Under the pieces are notes generated by a model. The model did no database searches and had not been told where the DNA came from. It saw only the letters and a program-made list of their open reading frames with translations. Made by a program: the position numbers and the translations under genes. From contig JACKNV010000015.1 of NCBI GenBank assembly GCA_024234735.1, positions 1 to 61,167 on the forward strand: a DNA stretch of 61,167 nucleotides, read 5' to 3'. The DNA comes from Pseudomonadales bacterium (GTDB lineage: Bacteria; Pseudomonadota; Gammaproteobacteria; Pseudomonadales; Halieaceae). Below, in pieces: positions 17,714-27,012 of this stretch (position 1 is the stretch's first letter; the number at the start of each line of letters is the position of its first letter).

Positions 17714-18883
17714 TTACTTGAGTAGCTCACCGCTGATAATCATCTTGCGAACCTCGGTGGTTCCGGCACCGATCTCCAGCAACTTGGTCGAACGAAACAG
17801 GCGGTTGATCTCGGACTCCCAGATATAGCCGTTGCCGCCGAATATCTGTACGCCGTTATCCAATACCTTGTTACACATATTGGCACAATACATTACCGAT
17901 GCGGCGGTTTTCGCATGGATTTCCCCCCGCCCGGCCTGGGATTCATCCACCTGGGAGACTGCCGATAGGATCGACCAGCAATAGGTCTGCATCGTCTCCT
18001 TCCACACGTACATGTCCGCCAGGCGTGACTGAACCATCTGGAAATTTGCAATCGGCTGGCCGAACTGTTCCCGGGACTTGGCGAACTCGATGGCGAGCTC
18101 CAGGGTCCGCTCGGCGATACCGACGTTGATCGGGGAAATCAGCGAGCGTTCGAAATCCAGGCCGCTCATCACCACCTGGTGCCCCTCATTGACCACACCG
18201 ACGATGTTCTGTGCCGGTACCCGCATGTCCTCGAATACCAGCTCGGCGGTCTGGCTGCCCCGGAACCCCATCTTGACCAGCTTCTGGGCCACTTTGAATC
18301 CGGGGGTATCGGTTTCCACCACAAACGCGGTAATGCCCTTGGAGCCCCTGCCCTGCTCGGTCTTGGCGTACAGCAGGCAGACGTCCGCCACCGGCCCATT
18401 GGTAATGTACAACTTCGAGCCGTTGATCACATAGTCGTCGCCATCGCGGACTGCCCGGGTGCGCATGGAGCCAAGCGCATCCGAACCCGCGCCGGGCTCG
18501 GTCAGGCCGAGACAGCCGATCCACTCGCCGGAGCAGAGTTTGGGCAGAAATCGCTCGCGCACGGCTTCACTGCCGTTGTTGTAGATATTGTTGGCACACA
18601 GGTTGTCGTGGGCGACCCAGGCCAGGGCCACCGCGTGGTTGTAGCGGGAGAAGGCCTGCAGGATGAGGCCTGCATCCAGGATACTCATCCCCGCGCCGCC
18701 ATACCTGGGGTCTACCGTGACACCCAGGAAACCCAACTCGCCCAGTTTCGGCATCAGCTCCGGGGGCCACCACTCCTCCTTGTCCATTCTCTCGGCAAGC
18801 GGATACAGTTGCTCCCGGGCAAACTTGTCGGCATGGTCGAGCAGCGCCCGCTGATCGTCGGTCAGGCCAAACTGTGTATTCAC
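17714..18883 (-). CDS. Acyl-CoA dehydrogenase, isovaleryl/citronellyl-CoA dehydrogenase-like
   Basis: A 389-residue flavoprotein. It has LTEPGAGSDA, ITNG and the C-terminal FGGNGY motif. The catalytic Glu appears as Glu245 in SGLDFERS, the position used by isovaleryl-CoA dehydrogenase, while the usual MCAD position is Gly (EIGAGTTE). This points to a branched short or terpenoid acyl-CoA. The GTG at 18883 follows GAGGAG. Operon with carboxylase subunits upstream resembles liu and atu clusters. Confidence 0.92.
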   Translation of the reverse strand: MNTQFGLTDDQRALLDHADKFAREQLYPLAERMDKEEWWPPELMPKLGELGFLGVTVDPRYGGAGMSILDAGLILQAFSRYNHAVALAWVAHDNLCANNIYNNGSEAVRERFLPKLCSGEWIGCLGLTEPGAGSDALGSMRTRAVRDGDDYVINGSKLYITNGPVADVCLLYAKTEQGRGSKGITAFVVETDTPGFKVAQKLVKMGFRGSQTAELVFEDMRVPAQNIVGVVNEGHQVVMSGLDFERSLISPINVGIAERTLELAIEFAKSREQFGQPIANFQMVQSRLADMYVWKETMQTYCWSILSAVSQVDESQAGRGEIHAKTAASVMYCANMCNKVLDNGVQIFGGNGYIWESEINRLFRSTKLLEIGAGTTEVRKMIISGELLK

Positions 18884-18896
18884 TGATAACTCCTCG

Positions 18897-20894
18897 CTAT
18901 ATGCCTGGTTCGCCAGCCGCTATTTCCATCAGCACTTCGCCCAAGGCGACCTGGCTACCGACGGCGGCCGTTACCCTGGCGACGGTTCCGGACAAGGGCG
19001 CGGTGATGACATGCTGCATCTTCATCGCCTCCAGCGTCAGCAGCGCCATGCCCTGCTCGACCTGCTCACCGTTGGCCACGTCCAGCGTCATCACCAGGCC
19101 ATGCATGGGCGCCCGTATCAACGGCCCCGCATCACGGTCATCGCCACCGCATGCCCGACTGCGGGCATCGACCAGGCAGAACTGGCCTGAACCGGCAACA
19201 GACAGATACAGACTGCCGTCAGCGGTGTCATGATAGCGCGCGCACCAGGTACTGCCATCGACAATCAACCGGCATTGCATTGCGTCGAGATCCCGCACCT
19301 GAACAATGGACCGCAAGCCCTCGTCGCCCACCTGATAGGTGTCGATATCCCGGGGTTGAACCTGCAGGCTATGCCCGACGCCAGCGCACTCGAGATGCAC
19401 GACACTCATCAGGTCTCCAGCACTGGACCAGTTGCGAAGTTCCATCGGCATGGCAATACCCTGGCTGCAGGCACGTTGCGCCGCCAGCAGATAGCGCAAT
19501 ACCGCGGCGGCAGCCAGGTCTGCCGAGGAAGGCAGGACCGCTTCGATGCCACCGGGATACGCTTCACCAATAAAGGCAGTGGTGGCCTCGCCCCGGGCAA
19601 AAGCGGGATGGCTCAGCGCCTGCAGGAGAAAATCGCGGTTACTGGCCGGGCCCAACAGGGCCGTATCATCGAGTGCGCGCAGCAGCCGTTGCCGCGCCTC
19701 GTCCCGGGTATCTCCCCGGCAGATAATTTTCGCCACCATGGAGTCGTAATAGGGGGACACCTCGGCCCCCGAGACGATGCCGGCATCAACGCGCACCCCC
19801 TCCCCTCCCGGCGGGCTCCACAGCACGACCGGACCGGCACTGGGTAGGAAATCCCGTGCCGGGTCCTCTGCATACAGGCGCACCTCGATAGCGTGTCCCT
19901 GTAATGCAACCTGGCCCTGCTCCACGCGCAACGGCAACCCCTGCGCCACCTCGAGCTGCATCTGTACTAGGTCCAGCCCGGTAACCATCTCAGTGACCGG
20001 GTGCTCGACCTGCAGACGGGTGTTCATTTCCAGGAAGTAGAATTCGCCGGATTCGTCGAGCAGGAACTCCACCGTGCCGGCGCCCAGGTAGTTCACGGCC
20101 CTGGCCGCCTCCACTGCCGCCGCACCCATGCGCTCGCGCAATTCCAGCGTCATTACCGGACAGGGCGACTCCTCGATGACTTTCTGGTGCCGGCGTTGAA
20201 CGGAACAGTCGCGCTCACCCAGGTGGATGACATTGCCATACTGATCTGCAAAGACCTGGATTTCTACGTGGCGAGGCCGAAGGATTGCCCGCTCCAGTAT
20301 CAGGTCGCCACTGCCAAAGGCGTTCTGCGCCTCCGAGCGGGCAAGCCGGATCGCTTCGAGGAGACCTGTCGCCGACCTGACCAGGCGCATACCCCGCCCG
20401 CCACCACCGGCGGCGGCCTTTACCATGAGAGGGAATCCGAGTGCACCGGCTTCCCGCACGAGGCGCTCATCGGACTGGTCGTCACCCTGGTAACCCGGCA
20501 CACACGGCACCCCGGCCGCCAGCATGGCGCGCTTGCTCACCGCCTTGTCACCCATTACCTCGATCGCCTCGGGCCCCGGCCCGATAAAGGTCAGCCCGGC
20601 GGCGACAACTGCCCGGGCAAAGTCGGCGTTCTCGGACAGGAAACCATATCCCGGGTGAATCGCCTGTGCGCCAGTGGCCAGCGCCGCCTGAATGATCCTG
20701 CCACCCACGAGGTAGGAGTCCGCTGCCGGGCAACCACCGATATGCGCCACCGCGTCGGCAAACTGTACGTGGGGGGCCATGACGTCGGCGTCGGAATAGA
20801 CTGCAACGCAGCGCATGCCCTGATTGCGGACAGTGCGCATCACCCGCAGCGCGATCTCTCCCCGATTGGCCACCAATACACTCGAAAAGGCCAT
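18897..20894 (-). CDS. Biotin-dependent acyl-CoA carboxylase, alpha subunit (biotin carboxylase/BCCP)
   Basis: A 665-residue protein with an N-terminal biotin carboxylase domain (VLVANRGEIALRV, HPGYGFLSEN, ATP-binding AAAGGGGRGM, EMNTRLQVEHPVTE) and a C-terminal biotinyl domain with EAMK625MQ, where Lys625 would carry biotin. It pairs with the carboxyltransferase just upstream; stop and start overlap as TGATG, so the ATG at 20894 is preferred. It resembles LiuD/AtuF, which carboxylate 3-methylcrotonyl- or geranyl-CoA. Which of these is used cannot be read directly. Confidence 0.93.
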   Translation of the reverse strand: MAFSSVLVANRGEIALRVMRTVRNQGMRCVAVYSDADVMAPHVQFADAVAHIGGCPAADSYLVGGRIIQAALATGAQAIHPGYGFLSENADFARAVVAAGLTFIGPGPEAIEVMGDKAVSKRAMLAAGVPCVPGYQGDDQSDERLVREAGALGFPLMVKAAAGGGGRGMRLVRSATGLLEAIRLARSEAQNAFGSGDLILERAILRPRHVEIQVFADQYGNVIHLGERDCSVQRRHQKVIEESPCPVMTLELRERMGAAAVEAARAVNYLGAGTVEFLLDESGEFYFLEMNTRLQVEHPVTEMVTGLDLVQMQLEVAQGLPLRVEQGQVALQGHAIEVRLYAEDPARDFLPSAGPVVLWSPPGGEGVRVDAGIVSGAEVSPYYDSMVAKIICRGDTRDEARQRLLRALDDTALLGPASNRDFLLQALSHPAFARGEATTAFIGEAYPGGIEAVLPSSADLAAAAVLRYLLAAQRACSQGIAMPMELRNWSSAGDLMSVVHLECAGVGHSLQVQPRDIDTYQVGDEGLRSIVQVRDLDAMQCRLIVDGSTWCARYHDTADGSLYLSVAGSGQFCLVDARSRACGGDDRDAGPLIRAPMHGLVMTLDVANGEQVEQGMALLTLEAMKMQHVITAPLSGTVARVTAAVGSQVALGEVLMEIAAGEPGI

Positions 20895-22513
20895 CACATC
20901 CTCGCAACGCCGAAACAGTTGGGCTGGGTCTTGCGGCAGCGCGCCTCGACGCAGGTACCCAGGGCAAAGCCGAGCACCTTGCGACTGTCCCGCGGGTCGA
21001 TCACTCCATGACTGAGATTGCGCCCAGCGGTGTAGAACGCGTTCTCCTGGCGCAGGAAGTGCTGCCGGATGGCAGTTTCCTGTTCGGAGAGTGACGCCCT
21101 GTCCAGTTCCTCGCCGCGCCGTTGAGCGACGCTCTCTGCCACCCGGGTCATGGTGCGCGCCGCCTGTTCGCCACCCATGGTATTGGTGGCCGAGTTTGGC
21201 CAGGCAAACAGGAAATCGGGCTCATAGCCGAATCCACACATGCCGTAGTTGCCCGCACCGAAACTGCCGCTGAGGTACATCGATATCTTCGGCACCCGCA
21301 CGTTGGTCACGGCCTGGATCATCTTCGAACCGTGCTTGATCATGCCATCCTGCTCTGCCCGGGTGCCGACCATGTATCCGGTGATGTTGTGCAGGAAGAC
21401 CAGCGGTAACTGCGCCTGGTCACACAGCTGCATGAACTGCGCCGCCTTGGTGGCGCCCGCCGGATCAATGGGCCCGTTGTTGCCGATTATCCCGCAGGAA
21501 ATGCCCATGATGGACGCGTGCACGCACACCGTGGCCGCCCCGTAGTCGGGCTTGAATTCCTCAAAGGAAGAATCGTCCACTACCCGGGCCAGGACCTCGC
21601 GCACGTCATAGGGCACCCGGTAATCCACCGGCACCACTCCCGCCAGTTCCTCCGCGTCGTAACGGGGGATACTGTAGTTTGCACTGCACGGCAGCCGGAC
21701 GTGGCGGTTCCAGTCCCAGCGGGCCACGATGTCCCGCGCCATTGCCAGTCCCTGGGCGTCGTCATCCGCGAGGTATTCCACCAGGCCGGAAACCGAAGCG
21801 TGCATTTCCGAGCCACCCAACTGGCGCTCCTCCGCCTCCTCGCCGGTCGCCGCCTGGACCAGCGCGACCCCGGCCAGTGCCGCCAGACCGTTGTTGCGGA
21901 CGCCCACAACATAATCGGACATACCGGGCATATAGGCTCCACCCGCGGTCGAGGGGCCGTGCAGCACGGTCATGGTGGGCACACCGGCGGCGCTGAACCG
22001 GGCCAGGTTGCGGAACATGCTGCCGGCGTTTGCCCAGTTTTCCACAGTAAAGTCCATCAGGTTGGCACCGGCACTCTCCACCAGGTGGATAAGTGGCAGT
22101 TTCTGGCGCAGGGCGATCTGCTGGATACTGAGGGCCGTTGATATGGTGGTCGGCGTATACGCACCGGCCCGGATACCGCTGTCGTCGACCCAGATCATAC
22201 AGCGCACGCCACTGACAAAGCCGATACCCATGATCACGCTGGCGCCGGGCACACTGGTATCAGGGTTGTCATCGGAAACCAAGTAATTGGACAGTGTGTG
22301 CAGCCGGAGAAAAGGCATGCCCGGGTCTAGCAGCAGCGCAATGCGTTCATGGGGACAGATCTGCCCGCGTTGTTCGAACATATCCCGACGCTTGTTCGAG
22401 GTCGCCACGGCCCGGGCCTCGAGCCGCCTGAGGCGATCGACAAGCACCAACATCTCCCGCCGGTTCTGCTCGCAGGCCGGTGATGCGGGTGACACCCGTG
22501 AAATAAAGCGCAT
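20894..22513 (-). CDS. Biotin-dependent acyl-CoA carboxylase, carboxyltransferase beta subunit
   Basis: A 539-residue carboxyltransferase with the acyl-CoA site GPSTAGGAYMP and the second-half GNNGPIDPAGATKAAQF and GSFGAGNYGMCG oxyanion segments. The overall pattern is closest in memory to AtuC/LiuB type subunits (methylcrotonyl/geranyl-CoA carboxylase). The ATG at 22513 follows GGGGAAG; an in-frame TTG four codons upstream overlaps that site. It is the first gene of the minus-strand operon, 44 bases downstream of a palindromic operator. Confidence 0.92.
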   Translation of the reverse strand: MRFISRVSPASPACEQNRREMLVLVDRLRRLEARAVATSNKRRDMFEQRGQICPHERIALLLDPGMPFLRLHTLSNYLVSDDNPDTSVPGASVIMGIGFVSGVRCMIWVDDSGIRAGAYTPTTISTALSIQQIALRQKLPLIHLVESAGANLMDFTVENWANAGSMFRNLARFSAAGVPTMTVLHGPSTAGGAYMPGMSDYVVGVRNNGLAALAGVALVQAATGEEAEERQLGGSEMHASVSGLVEYLADDDAQGLAMARDIVARWDWNRHVRLPCSANYSIPRYDAEELAGVVPVDYRVPYDVREVLARVVDDSSFEEFKPDYGAATVCVHASIMGISCGIIGNNGPIDPAGATKAAQFMQLCDQAQLPLVFLHNITGYMVGTRAEQDGMIKHGSKMIQAVTNVRVPKISMYLSGSFGAGNYGMCGFGYEPDFLFAWPNSATNTMGGEQAARTMTRVAESVAQRRGEELDRASLSEQETAIRQHFLRQENAFYTAGRNLSHGVIDPRDSRKVLGFALGTCVEARCRKTQPNCFGVARM

Positions 22514-22556
22514 GGACTTCCCCAAGTACCGCAGTCGGCAGGATCATAGCCTTCAA

Positions 22557-22571
22557 TTGAGTATAACTCAA
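22557..22571. promoter_or_regulatory. Palindromic operator candidate, copy 1
   Basis: TTGAGTATAACTCAA is a perfect 6-bp inverted repeat with a three-base spacer, 44 bp upstream of the carboxyltransferase ATG. A near copy is at 22689. The divergent AT-rich intergenic region is otherwise empty. The nearby TetR gene at 24822 is a candidate binder. Confidence 0.55.
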
Positions 22572-22688
22572 CATAGTTGGAGAAAATGAGCGTTTTTAGA
22601 AATACACCTAATGCCCTGCCAAAACCGGATAAAAATCATTCAATTGAGCTGGCATTGACACAATCAAGATTTATTGGGATATTTTATT

Positions 22689-22703
22689 GAGTTGCACTTA
22701 AAT
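22689..22703. promoter_or_regulatory. Palindromic operator candidate, copy 2
   Basis: TTGAGTTGCACTTAA matches copy 1 with the same half-site layout (TTGAGT-N3-ACTYAA, one mismatch) and lies 19 bp upstream of the ATG at 22723, where it could block transcription or translation initiation of the plus-strand operon. Confidence 0.5.
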
Positions 22704-22722
22704 AATTCAAACGGAACGCCCG

Positions 22723-23004
22723 ATGATTGACACCCCCGTTGCCGAGCCACCGCTGGTGGAACTGGACAACTACATCGACGGGATTGTCACCGCCCTGCTG
22801 GAGAACGCCCCCACCGCTGCCGGCAAGGCCAGGCAGATCGTCTTCGACGTGGCCGGCGCGGCACTCGGCGACGAGTTGATCCAGCACACGGTTCGATTCA
22901 TTGCCGACATCAGGGACTCCGACGAGGGCGGAGCGGGCCTGAGCGCCTTCCTGCAAAAACGCCCGCCGGCCTGGACCACAGCGATAACCGAGACCGAATC
23001 ATGA
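22723..23004 (+). CDS. Small protein resembling only the C-terminal part of enoyl-CoA hydratases
   Basis: The 93-residue product ends with EGGAGLSAFLQKRPPAW, the typical tail of crotonase enzymes (EGxxAFLEKRxPxW), and the preceding helices also fit the crotonase C-terminal trimerisation region. The crotonase catalytic core is absent and the sequence before it is AT-rich promoter DNA, so it is not a simple frameshift. Its TGA overlaps the ATG of the AtuA-like gene (ATGA), showing coupling. It could be a decayed AtuE/LiuC or a functional small subunit. Confidence 0.7.
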   Translation: MIDTPVAEPPLVELDNYIDGIVTALLENAPTAAGKARQIVFDVAGAALGDELIQHTVRFIADIRDSDEGGAGLSAFLQKRPPAWTTAITETES

Positions 23005-24377
23005 CCGACACGACACAAAGGGTGGTGAGAATCGCCAACGCCCAGGGCTTCTGGGGCGACAGCCGGCTCGGGCCCCTGCGCATGGCACAGGAAGGCCCCG
23101 TGGACTACCTGACCTTCGATTACCTGGCCGAGTTGTCGCTAAGCATCATGCAGAAGCAGAAGATGCGCGACCCGCGGGCGGGCTACGCCCGGGACTTTAT
23201 CCAGGTGCTGGAGAGCATCCTGCCGACCTGCCAGCAGCAAGGTATCAGGATCATCGCCAATGCCGCGGGGGTCAACCCGGAAGCCTGCCGAGATGCAATC
23301 CTGCAGGCCGTTCAGCGCCTTGGCCTGAGCGGCATCAGGGTAGGCGTGGTCTCGGGCGACGACATTCTCGGCGAGCTTGACGCGCTGATCGCGTCCGGTG
23401 AAACCTTCACCAACCTGGATTCCGGAGAGAGCATCGATTCAGTACGCGAACGCATTACCAGTGCCAACGTATATATCGGCGCCCAACCCATTGTCGCGGC
23501 GCTCGAACAGGGGGCGGACATCGTGGTCACTGGCCGTGTCGCCGACCCTTCGATCGTACTGGCTCCCCTCATCCACGAATTCGGCTGGTCGATGACTGAC
23601 TACGACAAGCTCGCCGCCGGAACCATCATGGGACACCTGGTGGAATGTGGCCCACAGTGCACCGGCGGTAATTTCACCGACTGGCACCGGGTACCGGACA
23701 TGGCAACAATAGGTTTCCCGATAGTGGAGGCCTGTGCCGATGGCAGTTTCGTGGTAACCAAGCATGAGGGCACCGGTGGGCTGGTGGACACCCAAACGGT
23801 AACGTCACAGCTCCTGTACGAACTGGGCGACCCGGAAAACTACCTCAGCCCCGACTGCGTTGCCGACTTTACCTCGATCCAGATAGAACAAGAGGGTGAG
23901 AACCGGGTCAGACTGTCGGGCATACGCGGTCGCGCCCCCACTCCCACCTGCAAGGTGTCCATGTCCTATTCCGACGGCTACAAGGTGCTGGCCACCCTGT
24001 GCATTGCCGGACCGGACGTCGTTGCCAAGGCGCAAGCGCTGGCAGAAATAGTGTTCGAACGCCTGGCGATGCTCGACTCACCGATCCCCGAGGAAAACCG
24101 CTTTCTCGAGCTGTTCGGCACCAATGTACTCTACCAGGGCATCGTCCCGGCTGCCGAGGCACCTCACGAAATCCTGATGCGAATCGGTGCCCGCAGCCAG
24201 GATCGTCGAGCCCTGTCCCTGCTGTCCGCAGAAATCGCGCCACTGCTCACCTCCGGCCCGCCCGGCGTGACAGGCTACGCCGGCGGTCGCGCCCGACCCA
24301 GCGAGGTGGTGGGCTACTGGCCAGCGCTGGTCAGCAGGGAAAACGTAAAAACATATGTAACGGTCGAGGAGGTCTGA
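23001..24377 (+). CDS. AtuA-like protein, N-terminal domain (DUF1446)
   Basis: A 458-residue DUF1446 protein with RIANAQGFWGDS near the start, NAAGVNPEAC, VTGRVADPSIVLAPL and HLVECGPQCTGGNF. It corresponds to AtuA, a protein of unknown biochemical role needed for acyclic terpene utilisation. AtuA normally continues into a C-terminal small domain; here that part is the next ORF. Head-to-tail with that gene and opposite a carboxylase operon, it indicates geraniol/citronellol-like or other branched acyl-CoA catabolism. Confidence 0.88.
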   Translation: MTDTTQRVVRIANAQGFWGDSRLGPLRMAQEGPVDYLTFDYLAELSLSIMQKQKMRDPRAGYARDFIQVLESILPTCQQQGIRIIANAAGVNPEACRDAILQAVQRLGLSGIRVGVVSGDDILGELDALIASGETFTNLDSGESIDSVRERITSANVYIGAQPIVAALEQGADIVVTGRVADPSIVLAPLIHEFGWSMTDYDKLAAGTIMGHLVECGPQCTGGNFTDWHRVPDMATIGFPIVEACADGSFVVTKHEGTGGLVDTQTVTSQLLYELGDPENYLSPDCVADFTSIQIEQEGENRVRLSGIRGRAPTPTCKVSMSYSDGYKVLATLCIAGPDVVAKAQALAEIVFERLAMLDSPIPEENRFLELFGTNVLYQGIVPAAEAPHEILMRIGARSQDRRALSLLSAEIAPLLTSGPPGVTGYAGGRARPSEVVGYWPALVSRENVKTYVTVEEV

Positions 24378-24378
24378 C

Positions 24379-24711
24379 ATGCCGAGAGTACAGCTTGGTG
24401 AAATCGCTCTCGCCCGCTCCGGCGACAAAGGCAACAACAGTAACATTGGCGTCATCGCCAGGACGCCCGCCCTCTACGATTTTTTGAAACGGGAATTGAC
24501 CAGCGAAATAGTGAAGCAACTGTTCAGGGAAATCTGCAAGGGTGAGGTGACTCGATACGAGTTACCGAATCTACACTCGCTGAACTTTGTGCTGCGTGAT
24601 TCACTGGGGGGCGGGGGCACCCGCAGCCTGATCACCGACCCCCAGGGCAAGGTCCACGGCGCCGCCCTGTTGCACATGGAACTGGAGGTGCCCACAGACC
24701 TGCTGCCCTGA
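24379..24711 (+). CDS. AtuA-like C-terminal domain protein (separate ORF)
   Basis: A 110-residue protein with LARSGDKGNNSNIGVIAR near the N-terminus and LRDSLGGGGTRSL later, matching the small domain that ends AtuA proteins. It starts one base after the stop of the DUF1446 gene, so the two are almost certainly translated together. The split may be natural (some relatives have it) and does not look like a recent frameshift, because both parts have their own start and intact frame. Confidence 0.85.
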   Translation: MPRVQLGEIALARSGDKGNNSNIGVIARTPALYDFLKRELTSEIVKQLFREICKGEVTRYELPNLHSLNFVLRDSLGGGGTRSLITDPQGKVHGAALLHMELEVPTDLLP

Positions 24712-24821
24712 GCCACCGACCCCGGCTGCTGGCACGCGGTCTCGCGCGAACCCTGCGTTGATGCTATCGTCGGCGTCGCAGCACCATGGCGTTAATACAC
24801 TGCAGGGGATCAGCACTGATC

Positions 24822-25505
24822 ATGGCCAAAGCCGCACAACGAGGTACCAACCCCCGAAAGAGCAAGGAAGACCGCGTCAGTGCCATTCTCGCCGCCGCAA
24901 CCGAAGTATTCGCGGAGACCGGTTACCAGAATGCGAAAATATCGGATATCGCCAGGCGTATCGGAGTGGTAGAGGGAACCGTCTTCCACTACTTCAACAC
25001 CAAGCAGCGCCTGATGGCAAGGGTGATCGAAGAGTTCTACAAACGGATCACGACAGAGGTTCGTACCGGATTACAGGGAATTTCCGGTACCCGTGACAGT
25101 CTGGCCTATATTATCCACTTCCACCTCGACGTGGTGACCCGCAACAGCAGGCTCTGCGGCGAGATCCTGAGGGAGTCCCGCGGGCTTGACGGAGAACTGG
25201 CAGGCACGGTGAGCCAGCTGAACCAGGGATATACCCGGCACCTCTCCGAAGTCCTGAAAGAGGGAATCGAAACAGGCGACATCGCCCCGGATATTTCCAT
25301 AGCAATGGTGAGGAACACGATTTACGGCAGCATCGAACACACTTTGTGGGCCCTGATCAATGACCGACTGGATATCGATGTGGACGCCGAGGCGAAGGCC
25401 CTCACTGAGCTGGTCTATAGGGGCATAGCCAACAACACAGCACCGGACAAACATGAAATTACCTCGCTAATCAGGAGCCTGAACCGGATGCTGGGGCCGG
25501 ACTAA
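24822..25505 (+). CDS. TetR-family transcriptional regulator
   Basis: About 227 residues. The N-terminal helix-turn-helix is clear (ILAAATEVFAETGYQNAKIS, IARRIGVVEGTVFHYFNTKQ) followed by an all-helical ligand domain. The ATG at 24822 (MAKAAQRG) is preferred over an in-frame ATG 36 bases upstream, which adds a non-homologous leader. Position after the AtuA-like genes makes it the likely regulator of the divergent acyl-CoA operons; the TTGAGT-N3-ACTCAA palindromes are candidate sites. Confidence 0.88.
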   Translation: MAKAAQRGTNPRKSKEDRVSAILAAATEVFAETGYQNAKISDIARRIGVVEGTVFHYFNTKQRLMARVIEEFYKRITTEVRTGLQGISGTRDSLAYIIHFHLDVVTRNSRLCGEILRESRGLDGELAGTVSQLNQGYTRHLSEVLKEGIETGDIAPDISIAMVRNTIYGSIEHTLWALINDRLDIDVDAEAKALTELVYRGIANNTAPDKHEITSLIRSLNRMLGPD

Positions 25506-25545
25506 ACGTCAGGCCGAATAACGGCCACACGACAGGAGCATCACC

Positions 25546-27012
25546 ATGACACGAATCCGCACCGGACGCTGGGCTGCATGCCTGTGCCTGCTTTTTCTCT
25601 GGCAATCGCACCTTGCAGCACAGCCCGTGGCGCTGACCAATGTCGACATCCTGGACCTGTCGGGTGCCGCCGCGCAGTTGCGACGCGACCAAAGCGTGAT
25701 TGTCAATGACGGCATCATCACGGCGGTGGCGACCACCGGCGAACTGGACCTGCCGGCAGATGCCCGGCACATCGACGGCGATGGCGGCACCCTGATACCG
25801 GGACTGATCGACAGCCACGTACACATATGGGACCAGGCGGACCTGCCCGCCTACCTGAGCTACGGGATCACCACCGTCCGCAACATGTCCGGCATGCCCT
25901 ACCTGCTGGACTACCAGCAGCAAATTGGACAGGGGCAACTGACAGGGCCGAGGCTGCTCACCACCGGACCCATCCTGAACAGCCCCGGTCCCAATGCACA
26001 GCTCAACCACCAGTTGGTCGAGACGCCGGACGCGGCCCGGGAGGCAGTGCGCTGGCAATATGCCCGCGGTTTCCGCACGGTAAAAGTCTATTCAAACCTG
26101 TCTCGTGCGGCCTACGAGGCTATTCTCGACGAAGCGGACATACTGGGCATGGCCATCACGGGTCACCCGCCGGAGGGCAAGCGCGAACCGGGCATTCCCG
26201 AAGAGCGCCCTTTCGACATCGCATTTGACGAACTGCTCGACGACGACTTTGTCACGTTGGAGCACGTCGAAAGTATTGTCTGGCACGCGCTGTACGACCG
26301 CCAGGACCATGAGGCACTACAACAGCTCGCCGGGCGCCTTGCGGCGGCGGGCGTAACGGTGTCGCCAACCCTGGTAGCCCACCACAACCTGGTGCGCGCC
26401 GCCAGTGAAAAGGACGCCTTTGTGTCCCGTCCCGGGACGGAGCTGATGAACCCCTTCCTGGCCCAGGTCGAGGCCCCCCTGGTCGCCAGCTGGACGGCGC
26501 TGCCCCCCGGCACCCGCAAGGACTACGACGCATTTTACGCCGACGCGGTCCGGGCCTTTCAGGACGCCGGCGTGCGCATGGTGGCGGGCAGCGATGCCGG
26601 TATCTTCGTCAACATCCCCGGACAGTCGCTGCTGGATGAACTGGATCTGCTGGTGGGCGCCGGCCTCAGTCCCGCGCAGGCACTGCGCACGGCCACGACA
26701 CAAGCGGCCGCCGCGCTGGGCCTGGATGACCTGGGTCGAATCGCCGCGGGATACCGGGCAGAACTGCTGCTGCTCCCCGGCAATCCCCTTGACGACATGA
26801 CAGTATTGCAGCGGCCCCGCGGCCTGATGTACCAGGACGAATGGTTCGATGCTGAGGCACTGGCAGCCCTGCGGCGGGAGGCCATCGCCACGGCTGATGC
26901 AGCGCGAACCGAGGCCCAGGTCATGTCCGCGCTGGCAGAGCAGCAGTCACTGGCCATGCCCCAGGGGACAAACGCGACACCTTCCCCGCCCCGCGCGCAG
27001 CAGAGCCGTTAG
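25546..27012 (+). CDS. Secreted amidohydrolase (imidazolonepropionase-like family)
   Basis: A 488-residue protein with a signal peptide (about residues 1-25, ending HLAAQ). It shows LIPGLIDSHVHIW with the HxH metal pair, VKVYS with a candidate metal-bridging Lys, ITGHPPEG, LEHVES and VAGSDAG, the full amidohydrolase ligand set. Such periplasmic enzymes often act as Xaa-Pro dipeptidases or on aryl amides; substrate unknown. ATG follows AGGAG. Its stop overlaps the convergent HTH gene by four bases. Confidence 0.87.
   Translation: MTRIRTGRWAACLCLLFLWQSHLAAQPVALTNVDILDLSGAAAQLRRDQSVIVNDGIITAVATTGELDLPADARHIDGDGGTLIPGLIDSHVHIWDQADLPAYLSYGITTVRNMSGMPYLLDYQQQIGQGQLTGPRLLTTGPILNSPGPNAQLNHQLVETPDAAREAVRWQYARGFRTVKVYSNLSRAAYEAILDEADILGMAITGHPPEGKREPGIPEERPFDIAFDELLDDDFVTLEHVESIVWHALYDRQDHEALQQLAGRLAAAGVTVSPTLVAHHNLVRAASEKDAFVSRPGTELMNPFLAQVEAPLVASWTALPPGTRKDYDAFYADAVRAFQDAGVRMVAGSDAGIFVNIPGQSLLDELDLLVGAGLSPAQALRTATTQAAAALGLDDLGRIAAGYRAELLLLPGNPLDDMTVLQRPRGLMYQDEWFDAEALAALRREAIATADAARTEAQVMSALAEQQSLAMPQGTNATPSPPRAQQSR

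Noticed and set aside
17714..24711. Assignment of the module specifically to leucine (liu) catabolism
   Set aside because: The AtuA-like genes point to the terpene-type variant, and HMG-CoA lyase and a full methylglutaconyl-CoA hydratase are missing, so the substrate is left open.
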